A stretch of DNA of 64,000 nucleotides from Erpobdella octoculata (GCA_963978895.1 OZ022238.1:32762093-32826092), one strand, 5' to 3'; counted from the stretch's first letter, positions 31,775 through 44,501 are shown. A program made the numbers and translations. The notes: generated by a model from the letters alone, not told the origin.

Positions 31775-32212
31775 GGACATTGAAGTCCGAAACTAGGTTG
31801 GACTTGTGAGTCCGATAGGGGTATTTTCGTTGATTTGTTGTGTCTTTGAGTGCTGAACACTCTTCGAATCCGCGCTAGGGATTCCGTATGGTGTCGAAGT
31901 AAGGGTTCTGTAAACCCTATAGGAATTAGTTTCGTTGAACGATCTCGTTGTCTTTGGGGTGCTGAATACTCCTTGATTTTTTTTGTAGTGCAGAGCTCTG
32001 GGTGCTGTAGGCCCCGTAGGACGATAGACGATTTATTTGGTTAGGGTGTCGTTGTGACCCGTGTTTTATTTGGTTAGGGTGCCGTTGATACCCGTGAGTA
32101 GTTTCGTGATTCATTTGTTTTGGGGTGCAGAGAACCCGTGTATTCGTATTTTTTTAGTGTACCTTTGGGTGCTGAAAACCCGCATATTATAATTCGGGGT
32201 GCTGAACATCCC
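31775..32212 (+). other. Leader hairpin array (G2 copy 2)
   Basis: Same sequence as 25328-25765, shifted by 6447 bp, in the untranslated leader of the second copy. Confidence 0.65.
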
Positions 32213-32242
32213 TGTGTAATAGATTAAAGGAATTTTATTAAC

Positions 32243-33124
32243 ATGGATATAACCGTAAATGATTCCCTTAATGTAGGATTGGAGGAAGTGGTGGTAACCG
32301 CTAGTCCGGGTGAATACCAACCCGTTAGGATGGTAGGGGCGGGGAGAGATAGGGAGTTCGAAATGGCAATGAGACGAATGGAGTTAGATGCGGAGAGAGA
32401 GAGAGAAGATAAGCGTTTAGCGATCGAGACAAAGCGTATAGAGGCCGAGGAGAAGCGCATAGAAGCGGAGAGAGAGGCAAAGCGCATAGAGGCCGAGGAG
32501 AAGCGCATAGAAGCGGAGAAAGAGGAACGCATAAAATTGGCAGAAATACAAGCGCAAGTAGAAATGAATAGAAACAATAGAGAAGCCGAGAGTGAGAGAT
32601 ATAGAGGAGAGATAGAGATGATGCGTAGGAGCGAAAACCCACAACATAATTTAGCGCCGGGTAAGAGTACCAATACGTATATAGCAGGAATGATCGGTCA
32701 ATTCCCGGAAGATCCATGGGAGATAACGCATTTCTTTAAACGATTAGAACACCACGCGGAGAAAGAAAATGTACATGAGTCGCAATGGATTGAGATCTTG
32801 AGGTTGGCGGCTGATAACCGCGTTAGGAGTTTAATCGATAATGTTCCCTTAGAGGACCAAGATAATTATCAGATTGTAAAAGAGGGTATTTTAAGGGAAT
32901 ATCGTATCAACCCGATTACGTTACGTGATAGTTTTAATCGCGTACGCAAGTTACCTAACGAAAGCTATATAACCCTCGCCAGCCGATTGAGCGATATTTT
33001 CAATAGTTATGTGGAAAGTCGCCACGTAGAACAGAACTATCAACGACTGTGTGAGCTCATATGTGCGGATAAATTGAAGGAATTGTTGCCGCGGGACGTA
33101 CTCGACATGATAATTCAAGGGTAG
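32243..33124 (+). CDS. Gag part of element G2 copy 2 (ends at TAG)
   Basis: Matches copy 1 gag (coiled coil, then capsid-like region) but ends at TAG 33122-33124, where copy 1 has GAG. The following codons stay in the same frame through knuckle and pol, so this is a nonsense mutation inside gag. A read-through design as in some retroviruses is unlikely because copy 1 has no stop there and the site is before, not after, the nucleocapsid. Confidence 0.85.
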   Translation: MDITVNDSLNVGLEEVVVTASPGEYQPVRMVGAGRDREFEMAMRRMELDAEREREDKRLAIETKRIEAEEKRIEAEREAKRIEAEEKRIEAEKEERIKLAEIQAQVEMNRNNREAESERYRGEIEMMRRSENPQHNLAPGKSTNTYIAGMIGQFPEDPWEITHFFKRLEHHAEKENVHESQWIEILRLAADNRVRSLIDNVPLEDQDNYQIVKEGILREYRINPITLRDSFNRVRKLPNESYITLASRLSDIFNSYVESRHVEQNYQRLCELICADKLKELLPRDVLDMIIQG

Positions 33125-36100
33125 AGGGGTGATTGGGTTGGTCCCAAAGAACTTGCGAGGCAGGTGGAGGAACATTTGGCATACCGTAGGAGTTCTTCTC
33201 AGCAACACTCGTATGTGCAAGGGGAACAGTTCAAATCCAAGAGATCCCCACCACCGCATCACACTCATAAAATATACAGCCCTCCTACCACCCACGCACC
33301 CTCAGTAAACTGTTATCGCTGTGGTAAATCAGGTCATTACAGTAAAGATTGCCGCATGCCATCCAGAAATCAGCCTCCCTCGCATGTCAAGCATAGTTCA
33401 TATAATCAATCTGGCAGTCATAATAGGTCGTCGAACCCTATTGTTAACAATTGCATCACGTGTGATTACGAGGATGATTTCAAGTATGTTCATTTAATGG
33501 TTGACGACAAGATCCATGTAAAAGCATTAGTTGACAGTGGCACTAATATTAATTGTATAGGCGAGAAGATTTTAGGTTCCATTAGTCATCTACCATACAA
33601 ATTAGCTAAATTTTACGGTCCCGACACTCGCACACCTCCAGAGGATGTGAAAATTATAAGCTTGAGCATTCGTCCAGCTTATCCCGATTCGAAATTAGCA
33701 CATAGTTCAGTACCTGTAATTCAGGAGACTTTTGCAGTCAATCCGCATTTACGTTTTGAGGCACTGATCACACCTAAGACCGCAGAATTGTTGCGACAGA
33801 TGTCTGCTTATAATATCGTGATCGATAAGGAGCCCGTTAATGCAGTCACGTGTGATGTTGTGCGTGTCGCAGATCCCGATACACCCGTTTCTGGTGATAA
33901 GCTATTACAATCTACAATGAATGATGAGCCTTCTTTGGATGTGGTGGTGAATGAAATTGAGAATACATGCATTAATAACGACGTTCCTTTGATTATTCCA
34001 GAACCAGAAGTTGCAGATTTGGTCCTTACAGGTGAGAACGCACAATCTGTACCTGGCGATCACATCGATGGTATTCCCGAAGGTAGTAATGACGATAACA
34101 GGGACGTACCAAACAGTACTTTCATGGAAGAGCAGCTACGCTGTGATTCTTTGAAAACTTGTTGGGAGTGGGGACACTCCAATAAGAGAGGTTTTTTTAT
34201 AGATCGTGGTTTGTTGTACCATAAGGAAAAGCTCTGGGGACATACGCTCAAACAATTATGTCTACCACATAATAAAATCCCGACAGTTATTAACCTCGCA
34301 CATGATTTAGCATGCGCTGGGCACTTAGCCACCAAGTCAACATGTCAACGCATCCGTTTACATTTCTTTTTTCCTGACATGGAGAAACAGGTAAGACAAT
34401 ATATCGAGTCTTGTGATGTTTGCCAACGCAAAGCTCCCATTAAGACCAAAGATCGAGTACCTATCCAACCTATACCACGGGGGGATGAAAGACCATTTTC
34501 GCATATTATGATGGATTGTATAGGACCCTTATTACCCACTCAGGAAACTGTTATTAAACCATTATATAACTATGCTTTAGTCATTGTTGATAAATTTTCA
34601 CGTTGGCCAGCCGCCTACCCATTGAGATCACTATCTGCGAAGTGTGTATGTGACGCGTTATTAGAATTCTTTATGACTTTTTCGATACCTAATGTTATCA
34701 GTAGTGATCGAGGTTCTAATTTTACTAGTAAACTTACTCAGAAATTTTTACAGCATTTAGGTTGCTCACCGCGATTCAATACTCCTGGACATCCTGAAGC
34801 CACTGGTCTTGTCGAACGATGCAATCAGTCGATAAAGCAGATGTTAGCAAAGTTAGTCGCCGACCATCCCCAACGTTGGCACAAATTACTGCCTTTTGTA
34901 CTTTGGAGTTTGAGGGAAAAGCCTTCCGCAACCACACACGTTAGTCCGTACACCCTGATATTTGGAGATATTCCTCGTGGTCCGTTGTATATTCTACAAC
35001 AAACTTGGTGTAATCGGGAAGAGAATGCATTTTCAGTAGGTAGGAACGTAGATATATATTTAGAAGAATTGAAAAACAACCTAGAAATCGCTAGTAGGTA
35101 CGCTGACCACCATAGCGAGGTTGAACAAAACAGGTACACCCGCAATTATAACTTCCGCAGCTCCGAGAGAGAGTATGCCATAGGGGATTTAGTATTGATT
35201 TTGTCGCCCGATGCGGGTCGGAACAAATTTTACCCCAGGTGGATAGGCCCCGGTACGGTAACAGAGAAACTGACTTCGCACGCATATAAAGTTGATATTG
35301 AGGGCACGAGACGGCACATGCATATCAATAAGATGCGCAAATACCATCCACGCATTCAGGAAGCTATCATTAACAGTTGTTCCGTCATTTATGATAATGA
35401 TGTTGACTTTGGAGAAGTAAATCCTAGATGTGTGAAAGACACAGACATTAATTTTAATGATGTCGATTTATCTCACTTATCTCCGTCACAGGTTAATGAC
35501 ATAAAAACATTGGTATCTCGATTTTCTAGAATTTTCTCACCCAACATAGGCAAATGTGATTTAATGCACCACACCATTAAAATATCACCTGACTTTAAAC
35601 CTAAGAGATTCAAAGCTTATAGGATCCCTGAATTATTGAAGGACGAAGTTACTCGTCAATTACAAGAAATGTTAGAACAAGGCATCATTGTACCTTCTCA
35701 GAGTGAAATGGTGAGTCCTGTAGTGTGTGTCTTGAAAGGACATGGTGAGAGAAAAGGTGTCCGTTTAGCCATAGATTTCAGATACGTGAATAAATATTCA
35801 GAAGGGGATTGTTTTCCATTACCTGATATCCCAGACGTTTTACAACGGGTAGGTAGTTCCTCATTTATTAGTTGTTTTGACGCTCAGAGTGGATACTGGC
35901 AAGTACCCATCCACCCTGATTCACAATGGCTTACTGCTTTTATTTGTAACGATGGATTGTATGAATTCACCCGAATGCCCTTTGGTTTAAAATCGGCAGG
36001 TAACACTTTCATGCGATTAATGAAACATATACTCCATCCCATTGTTTCTTTCGCAGAACCCTTCGTCGACGATGTTGCCATCCATTCACAAAGCTGGGAG

Positions 36101-36871
36101 AGCCACTTAGATCATTTATATCAATTTTTTTCCATTATTCAATCCTCAGGATTAACTTTGAATTTTAGGAAGTCACATTTCGGAAGATCTAAAGTTACTT
36201 ATCTGGGACACGTAATAGGATCTGGCGAAATTTCACCCGATCCCATTAAAATAAAAACCATATCTGATATTAAACCTGTACACACCTCACGTGATGTTAG
36301 GAAATTAATAGGTTTTTTTAGTTATTTTAGGAATTTCATACCGAGCTTCGCAGAGACCGCCAGAGAGATCACGCAACTGATGAGAGGTGGAAAGAATCAA
36401 AAAATCCAGTGGACCGACGTACATGAAACCGCCCTCGAGCAGCTCAAAGATCAATTATCCCGAGCCACATCCCTCTACACCATCAATTTTGATCGAGAAT
36501 TCGGACTCGCAGTCGACGCCAGTCTCAACGCCGTCGGATGTTGCCTATTCCAGTGGACAGATGATGGAACCGAGAAACCCATAGCTTTCGCCAGTCAAAA
36601 GTTGAACGATACTCAACGGAAGTGGTCCACCATCGAACGAGAGGCATATGCCGTAGTTTGGGCCCTTCAGAAATACAAGTCATGGATCTTATTATCACCG
36701 ATCACCGTATATTCTGATCACAATCCATTATCTTTCTTGACTGAAGTCACGACGAAATCGTCCAAGTTGACACGTTGGGCTCTCGCCCTCCAAGAATATA
36801 ACTTGAGTTTTAAATATCGCGCGGGACGTATTAATATACCAGCAGATTATATGTCACGATTAGAACATTAA
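33125..36871 (+). CDS. Gag C-terminus plus pol of element G2 copy 2
   Basis: In frame with the upstream gag. Counting from the Met at 33164 (1235 residues): knuckle CYRCGKSGHYSKDC (about 50-63); protease ALVDSGTNINCIG (about 121); integrase HHCC (about 380-420) and DDE core (about 449, 512 and 548); GPY/F-like segment (about 690); RT (VRLAIDFRYVNKYS about 867, FVDD about 968); RNase H (about 1111 onward). It retains the 46 bp missing from copy 1. One substitution (36404) changes Val to Ile relative to copy 1. All catalytic motifs look intact. Confidence 0.9.
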   Translation, partial: RGDWVGPKELARQVEEHLAYRRSSSQQHSYVQGEQFKSKRSPPPHHTHKIYSPPTTHAPSVNCYRCGKSGHYSKDCRMPSRNQPPSHVKHSSYNQSGSHNRSSNPIVNNCITCDYEDDFKYVHLMVDDKIHVKALVDSGTNINCIGEKILGSISHLPYKLAKFYGPDTRTPPEDVKIISLSIRPAYPDSKLAHSSVPVIQETFAVNPHLRFEALITPKTAELLRQMSAYNIVIDKEPVNAVTCDVVRVADPDTPVSGDKLLQSTMNDEPSLDVVVNEIENTCINNDVPLIIPEPEVADLVLTGENAQSVPGDHIDGIPEGSNDDNRDVPNSTFMEEQLRCDSLKTCWEWGHSNKRGFFIDRGLLYHKEKLWGHTLKQLCLPHNKIPTVINLAHDLACAGHLATKSTCQRIRLHFFFPDMEKQVRQYIESCDVCQRKAPIKTKDRVPIQPIPRGDERPFSHIMMDCIGPLLPTQETVIKPLYNYALVIVDKFSRWPAAYPLRSLSAKCVCDALLEFFMTFSIPNVISSDRGSNFTSKLTQKFLQHLGCSPRFNTPGHPEATGLVERCNQSIKQMLAKLVADHPQRWHKLLPFVLWSLREKPSATTHVSPYTLIFGDIPRGPLYILQQTWCNREENAFSVGRNVDIYLEELKNNLEIASRYADHHSEVEQNRYTRNYNFRSSEREYAIGDLVLILSPDAGRNKFYPRWIGPGTVTEKLTSHAYKVDIEGTRRHMHINKMRKYHPRIQEAIINSCSVIYDNDVDFGEVNPRCVKDTDINFNDVDLSHLSPSQVNDIKTLVSRFSRIFSPNIGKCDLMHHTIKISPDFKPKRFKAYRIPELLKDEVTRQLQEMLEQGIIVPSQSEMVSPVVCVLKGHGERKGVRLAIDFRYVNKYSEGDCFPLPDIPDVLQRVGSSSFISCFDAQSGYWQVPIHPDSQWLTAFICNDGLYEFTRMPFGLKSAGNTFMRLMKHILHPIVSFAEPFVDDVAIHSQSWESHLDHLYQFFSIIQSSGLTLNFRKSHFGRSKVTYLGHVIGSGEISPDPIKIKTISDIKPVHTSRDVRKLIGFFSYFRNFIPSFAETAREITQLMRGGKNQKIQWTDVHETALEQLKDQLSRATSLYTINFDREFGLAVDASLNAVGCCLFQWTDDGTEKPIAFASQKLNDTQRKWSTIEREAYAVVWALQKYKSWILLSPITVYSDHNPLSFLTEVTTKSSKLTRWALALQEYNLSFKYRAGRINIPADYMSRLEH

Positions 36872-37157
36872 TGGTGTCATTTTATTTTATGGATTGTCAT
36901 TTGTTTTTTTTTCAGACTGTACCAATCATTTTACTCTGTATGAAAATCGTTAACCCTATAGCGTGTACTATGTATATATTCAGCTTCCTGAATATCCTTG
37001 TAAAGACATTAAAGACAGTGATTTAGAGTATTTGTATTTTGACATTTACCAGTCATAGTTGTGTCTGTTTTGTATCTATTTCAACCATTTTTTTTGAATG
37101 CTGCTCGTGGTTTTTATATGTGTCCACCCCGATCATCATTCTCCGAGGGTAAGGAGG

Positions 37158-38105
37158 TGTCACAACTATGACTATGTATGCTCATGACTATTCATTCATT
37201 CATCCATTTCTTCTAACATGCAACCGACTTCGCTCCATAACTATTATCATAACTTATAAGTACACTTGAACTTCCGCCGTAGCTACTATCATCATAACTT
37301 TTTCCCACCAGCTCCATGTGACTCATTCGATCTGGTGACCTACAATTTAATTGAACTCCACCGATTCAATTACCAATCTGTGCCAGTGTTTGTTTCCCTG
37401 TATGCTCTAGTATCTTTCTTAATTACTAATTTTTCTGAATTTTATATCGAAACTTGTATCAATAGGTTGCATAGAATTTAAGTAATCATTCCTGTTAATT
37501 TCATAAACTTGTATCAAACGGTTATTAAGATATAATCTCTAATTGCTTTTCTATCATACCATTATTAATGTCTTCACCCGTATGTGCAGTAATGACTCCT
37601 GCCAATCATTTTCTTGGACCTTGCTCCGTTGGTATGTATGGTATTTTTCTTTGTTCATCGATGGAAAGTTTTAGGATGAATATCATTATCTAGCTATTCC
37701 AGCTTGTCGCTAGACGAGCTGTATCGTCCTGTGTATAAATACGGCTGTCTTCCAGCCGTAAGTTAGATTTCTGGTTCTCGATAGATTCTTGGTTCACGGT
37801 AGATCGTTGGTTCAGATTAGATTTTTAGTTCTCGTTAAATTCTTGATCTAGTATCTCGCTTGCGTGCTATTGCATATTTGTTAGCCGCATTCTATAGTTA
37901 GAAACAATCTTGTGAATAAATTGATTAAAAACCGCTACGTGTATGCGGTATTGTTTTGTTTGGAATAATATAGGTACGACGGGTTGACCGGTAGCATCAG
38001 CATCCAGCGCATTACGGTGGTGGTCCGGTGAGAGAAAAATAAATTCGAAAGAACCTGGTCGCAGCGATATTCGCTAGGGGACGCCTTGGGGAAGAAGTTG
38101 TAACA
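37158..38105 (+). repeat. LTR 3 of element G2
   Basis: Final LTR, ending TAACA where LTRs 1 and 2 end TGACA, one substitution at the third base of the terminal inverted repeat. Followed by the GTGGG target duplicate. Confidence 0.95.
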
Positions 38106-38128
38106 GTGGGTTCGTTTCCAAAACGAGT

Positions 38129-39505
<1,377 letters not shown>

Positions 39506-39537
<32 letters not shown>
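39506..39537. repeat. (TA)n microsatellite
   Basis: Short TA tract directly after the hAT end. Confidence 0.9.
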
Positions 39538-39542
<5 letters not shown>

Positions 39543-39625
39543 GAGCGGGAAAAGAAAGTTAATGAATGAATGAAACAAGACCGAGAGAGAAAAGAAATAG
39601 AAAATTCCCTAATATATATCTATAC

Positions 39626-40080
39626 TAGCTGACCCAGCAAACGTTGTTTTGCCTAATAAATTTTTTTGGTTTTTTTATTAAAAATTTAATGTACAACATT
39701 ATGACAATTTAAAATAAATCAATATCAATCCTTCCCCGCTTGCTCTCACGTTCCCGCTTGGTCTCCTGCTCCCGCTTGCTCTCTCTTTTTTTACAAACTT
39801 TTATTTCGGTTACAATCTCTGTTTGTGTGTGTATGTGTGGCTTTTTGACTAGCTAGGAAGCTGAAACTTTCAGCATAGCTTTATATCGGATGAAAATTCA
39901 TGATTAATTAAAAAAAATTAATTTGAACATCTTTCGTATTTCTAAATCGAGTGTATTTGAAATTAAAGTTTGTGTTGAAAACTTGTTTTTTTCCTTTACT
40001 TGTTTTTTTATTATAGTTTATAGTCTTTTACACCATGTTTTTTAAGACTCTCGCTTGCTCTCTGTTCCCGCTTGCTAAGG
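39626..40080 (-). mobile_element. Helitron family 2, minus strand, 3' terminus at 39626
   Basis: The minus strand ends with the hairpin GCAAAACAACGTTTGC, TGGGTCAG and CTAG (39629-39626), then T. The interior includes a short GC-rich CCCGCTTGCTCTC repeat. The 5' limit is unclear. The same terminus recurs at 40515. Confidence 0.6.
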
Positions 40081-40120
40081 TAGAATAAAGGGAAATGCAT
40101 ACACACACATACATATAATG

Positions 40121-40172
<52 letters not shown>

Positions 40173-40326
40173 ATGTATATATATATATATTTCAAACGAG
40201 AACATCACTGTTCGACGAAAGCGGAGATATTCTTGATTTTATTTATTTAAATATCTTATGTAATTTCGACTTAATTTAATCATTTATTATCATAATACTT
40301 GCTTTTATTATTATTATTACTGCTAC

Positions 40327-40330
<4 letters not shown>

Positions 40331-40410
<80 letters not shown>
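40331..40410. repeat. (TA)n microsatellite
   Basis: About 80 bp of TA, followed by the same AAAGTGAGC...AGAAATAGAAAATTC block as at 39537-39610. Confidence 0.95.
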
Positions 40411-41077
<667 letters not shown>

Positions 41078-41191
41078 CTCTTTCCATTGTTTACAAAAAG
41101 TACTTTTGTATCTTTGGTTCTTAAAGTTTTGGTAGGCAAAAAAAACTGCTGTATTATTTTAAGTTTGTTAACTAATTGTTCAATTTTAATT

Positions 41192-41300
41192 ATGCCGGCA
41201 AGTTGTTGCGCTATCGGTTGCACAAGTAGATGGTCGCCCGGCTGTAAAATACCTTTTTATAGAATCCCTAATCGGAAAACTGCCAAGAAAAAGCGTGCAC
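41192..41300 (+). CDS. THAP zinc-finger N-terminus, cut by the assembly gap
   Basis: [20 protein letters not shown] then PFYRIPN fits the start of a THAP domain, a C2-CH zinc-dependent DNA-binding fold beginning MPxxC...C. It is found in host transcription factors and in P-element-type transposases. The distal Cys-His pair and the AVPTIF-type end lie in or beyond the gap, so the identity of the full protein cannot be told. The Met was chosen because THAP domains start at the protein N-terminus. Confidence 0.7.
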
Positions 41301-41500
41301 NNNNNNNNNNNNNNNNNNNNNNNNNNNNNNNNNNNNNNNNNNNNNNNNNNNNNNNNNNNNNNNNNNNNNNNNNNNNNNNNNNNNNNNNNNNNNNNNNNNN
41401 NNNNNNNNNNNNNNNNNNNNNNNNNNNNNNNNNNNNNNNNNNNNNNNNNNNNNNNNNNNNNNNNNNNNNNNNNNNNNNNNNNNNNNNNNNNNNNNNNNNN
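41301..41500. other. Assembly gap (200 N)
   Basis: Exactly 200 N, so probably a placeholder of unknown true length. Open frames reported across it have no meaning. Confidence 1.
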
Positions 41501-41606
41501 ATCCGGAGGGCCCACTAACTTAAGTGCGTGGGGCCCACTTTAGTGCCGGGGGCCCACTGAAAACTCAGGGGGGGGCGATCCTGCCCCCCCCCAATTGACG
41601 TCCCTG
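41501..41606 (-). mobile_element. GC-rich DNA-transposon end (hAT-like)
   Basis: The minus strand begins CAGGGACGTCAATTGGGGG at 41606, a hAT-style end, followed by G/C runs and GGGCCCAC repeats. It is inserted at the Penelope-like 3' end; the other end is not visible. Confidence 0.5.
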
Positions 41607-41991
41607 GTCTCCATTTAGCCGCTATGAGTTTTATAGATACTTTCTCAATATTTCGGAACAACGTTTTTTGTCTACTGCAACACGTATTAAGAAAAGTATT
41701 AACATTTAAAACCTTCTTTATTTCAGACTTACGGGCCGTTTCGGCTCTTGCCATCTTCAGAGTCTGTAAATACAATCGCGTAAAAGGAGGCAAAAGATAA
41801 GAAAACATGTAATAACTAAATATACAAATAAACTAATATCCTCATGGAATTATCTTAATAGAAGGATATTAATAAAAACAATCAAATTTAGACACTGTAA
41901 TTAAATTAACGTACATAAAATAAACTGGAGTTATGAGGATAAAATAAGTATAATTGAAAACGTTTTATTAAAGGATAAAATAATAGTAACA

Positions 41992-41997
<6 letters not shown>
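41607..41997 (-). mobile_element. Penelope-like 3' region with hammerhead motif
   Basis: Counterpart of 21594-21760 on the other strand, here with the full hammerhead motif and about 230 bp more toward the (TAA)n tract. Confidence 0.6.
41724..41766 (-). ncRNA. Hammerhead-ribozyme-like motif, family C, core intact
   Basis: Minus strand: stem I CAGACT/AGTCTG (six pairs), CTGAAGA, extra T, stem II GGC-AAGA-GCC, GAA, stem III ACG-GCC-CGT, A at the cleavage position (allowed but not preferred). Confidence 0.65.
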
Positions 41998-42082
<85 letters not shown>

Positions 42083-42122
42083 TAACAATAACAATAACAA
42101 TAACAATAACAATAACAATAAC

Positions 42123-42208
<86 letters not shown>

Positions 42209-42215
42209 TAATAAT
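41998..42215. repeat. (TAA)n / (CAATAA)n microsatellite
   Basis: TAA block, about nine CAATAA units (42077-42126), then TAA again; same architecture as 21115-21593. Confidence 0.95.
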
Positions 42216-42479
42216 AATAATGACGCCAATAATAACAATCAAAGGCGCAACTAGGGAAGCAGGGAGGGAAAAGCCCCCTCCCCAGGCCAAATCGGAGGGC
42301 GCTGCAATTTTTCCAAATTTGATGAGTTTTTCTTTTGTGTGGGGGAGTGGAGACTGAAGATAGTCAAAAAAATGTTCGCGTGTGGCGGGCTTTCTTCCCT
42401 TTTTCAAACTTTAGCCTTCCAGCATTTTTTACTGCTTGCGCCCCTGATAACAATACCGATAAACTTGAAAAAATTTGAA

Positions 42480-42901
42480 CCCCTCCCCGAAAACAGTTTC
42501 TAAATACGACCCTGGTTGGACAGTTCTGCATCGACGGCAATCCTGTGTTTGGGGGCTTGAGGAGCGGTTGAAGGTCGAAAACTGACTGTCGTGCAGTTCC
42601 GGCTTCGTTTGCGTAAAGCCGTCGGTAACCTGGTGTGGGCCCGCTGTGATCGACAGTCGTGTGTGAGAAGATTGGGATGTAGCGATTTGACGTGGTATTC
42701 AAGCTCACAACGCTGAATCGGAAGATCATACAAGCTCCAGCGAGACTGGAAGAAACTGCGTCAAACAATCAAAAGACTTGATCATGCTGTTTGCGAATAG
42801 CGGTCAAGGCCACAAGTGAAGGTATTTTGTGTTTGTGGCCATGTCGCTTTTTTTCAAAGGCGACTATGCTGTTCGGGACGAACAGAATTAAGAAGGGGTA
42901 G
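42480..42901 (+). pseudogene. Relic of the SAP/octapeptide LTR family, internal 3' part
   Basis: 42740-42900 matches 62140-62318 (CAAACAATCAAAAGACTTGA, GACTATGCTGTTCGGGACGA, AATTAAGAAGGGG). The upstream part, about 42520-42740, is specific to this copy and may be decayed pol; I could not assign a domain. Confidence 0.55.
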
Positions 42902-43083
42902 TGAAATAATTATCGATGATTTTATTATCAATTACCGCTCATTGACTTTACGAAACCAAAACATTATTTTAAAGACATAATAGAAGGTATAAAAAAAACT
43001 TATTAAAGCTTTATTTCTATTTTTTCAATAAACTACAAAACCATTCCAGAGAACCCGGTATACGATTTGGCGATATCGTAACA
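42902..43083 (+). repeat. 3' LTR relic of the SAP/octapeptide LTR family
   Basis: TGAAATAATT...ATCGTAACA, 182 bp, aligned with the LTRs at 59882-60082 and 62320-62525 (shared CCCGGTATACGATTTGG, GATATCGTAACA). Diverged, so clearly older. Confidence 0.7.
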
Positions 43084-44155
43084 ATATTGATTTGAAATCA
43101 CTTACTTAGAGTAAATTTAGGTCTTAGACCAGGTTTTATTTTACTTGTTTGTGACATTTTATTTAAATTGTACACAATGAATAAATACAGATCTTACGTT
43201 TACTAATAATTTTCTTTTAAGTTTGATAAGACCATAGATATCTATGGATAAGACAGTAGTATTATAACAGATATAACTAGGTTTGGAACTATTACTCATC
43301 TGAATTAATTTGTGGGTTTACACATATACGCTTTCTTGCGGTGGATCTGATCATGTTTTTATGTGTTGTGAAAAAAGTTGACTTTTAAAGAAGTCAATAA
43401 ACTAAACAATAATATTCTGCTAAAAACGGTTACTGAAATTTAGGTTTTTAATGATTAAATATTGAGCAAACGTTTGTGTCAAAATTTATAAATCCGACAC
43501 AATAAATTTGTTTTCCTACTCACCCTGTTTTGGACCTTTTCTTTTTGTTAATCTTGTATCCGCCCCTGAAATTTATCTATGATAGGAATATTTTTTACTA
43601 ATTCAATAGCCAAAAATATGAAATTAATTTAAATAAGTTTTTTTTTATTTGTGTTAAGGCATATTGGGAAAACCGCCGACTTAAAGTGGTTTAAAGCCGA
43701 CTTAAACGGCCGACACAGAATGGTTTATCAAATGTTGTTTAGTTTATTGTTATGTTAAGCTTTAAAAAAACATTTATTGTTTGATTAGAATAATGTTATG
43801 GCTAGTTTTAAAAGCTAGTTCTTAACATTTTTGTCAAATTAATTAAATTTGCTTTTTTCACAACTTAAAAAATATTGGCAGACTGTGTTGAGATGTGATG
43901 TTTTTACAATTTAAATTCTCAAAACTGTTATATTGAAAAATATTTGTATAATTTAACCTAACATTGAATAACTAAAGTTTTTTTAATGTTTTTATTAGCA
44001 GTTACATTTGCAGTTATTAACAAATACAGAAGTTTCTTGTTTATGACTTTGCAAAAAATTACAGCATGAATGAAAACGTCGTTGATTTATGCTTTGCAGT
44101 TTGGTTTCACCTAGTCGATGGTCGGTACACCATATATTTGAGATATTTAATGGCA
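43084..44155. other. AT-rich region downstream of the channel gene
   Basis: Follows the channel stop codon on the minus strand and so may contain its 3' untranslated region. I see no other coding or repeat structure that I can name. Confidence 0.45.
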
Positions 44156-44434
44156 TCAGATGCTCAGTAATATATTTCTTAAAGAGTCATTACTGGTATC
44201 TTCATAATCCAGTTCTACACTTTTGCTCTGTATTGCTTGCCCAGAAACTGTAATAGATTTTTTTTTAAATTTTCCTGTTGTTTTAGTTTTTTGTTTATTA
44301 CTCCTGATGCATAATTTTGTTATTCCATAAATGGAAATATCTATGATGAGTTCCCAAAATTCAACAACTGACATAAAAGACATTCCCAAATATAATCCCA
44401 TTATTCCTCCAATGTCCGACAGTAGCTGCGCAGC
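44156..44434 (-). CDS. DEG/ENaC (ASIC-type) sodium channel, last coding exon
   Basis: Acceptor TTCTGTTACAG before GCTGCG; phase 0; 92 codons and a stop. It reads AAQLLSDIGGIMGLYLGMSF then MSVVEFWELIIDI. The GG.MGL..G.S...E..E pattern is the start of the second transmembrane helix (TM2), where the selectivity filter lies, in degenerin/epithelial sodium channels. The remaining residues form a short basic cytoplasmic tail. The pore motif G.S appears as GMS. Trimeric plasma-membrane cation channel by family. Together with the exon at 44502-44642 it covers the C-terminal end of the protein. Confidence 0.9.
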   Translation of the reverse strand, partial: AAQLLSDIGGIMGLYLGMSFMSVVEFWELIIDISIYGITKLCIRSNKQKTKTTGKFKKKSITVSGQAIQSKSVELDYEDTSNDSLRNILLSI

Positions 44435-44501
44435 CTGTAACAGAAATTGAAAATTACGAATTTTGAGTAAAGTTTTATAAAATTTGAATTTTTACACTCA
44501 C

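Larger units (their letters stand above)
24218..38105 (+). mobile_element. Tandem LTR retrotransposon: LTR-internal-LTR-internal-LTR (element G2)
   Basis: Three 948-bp LTRs (24218-25165, 30665-31612, 37158-38105) enclose two internal regions in the same orientation. The 5-bp target duplication GTGGG (24213-24217 and 38106-38110) flanks only the outside, so the composite arose within one insertion site. The internal regions are nearly identical: a 46-bp deletion, a nonsense change and one other substitution were noticed. Pol order is protease, integrase, RT, RNase H (Gmr1-like). Confidence 0.95.

Noticed and set aside
33122..33124. Programmed read-through TAG between gag and pol in element G2
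   Set aside because: Copy 1 has a sense codon there and the position is inside gag before the zinc knuckle.
41301..41518. Open frames spanning the N run
   Set aside because: Frames across an assembly gap carry no information.
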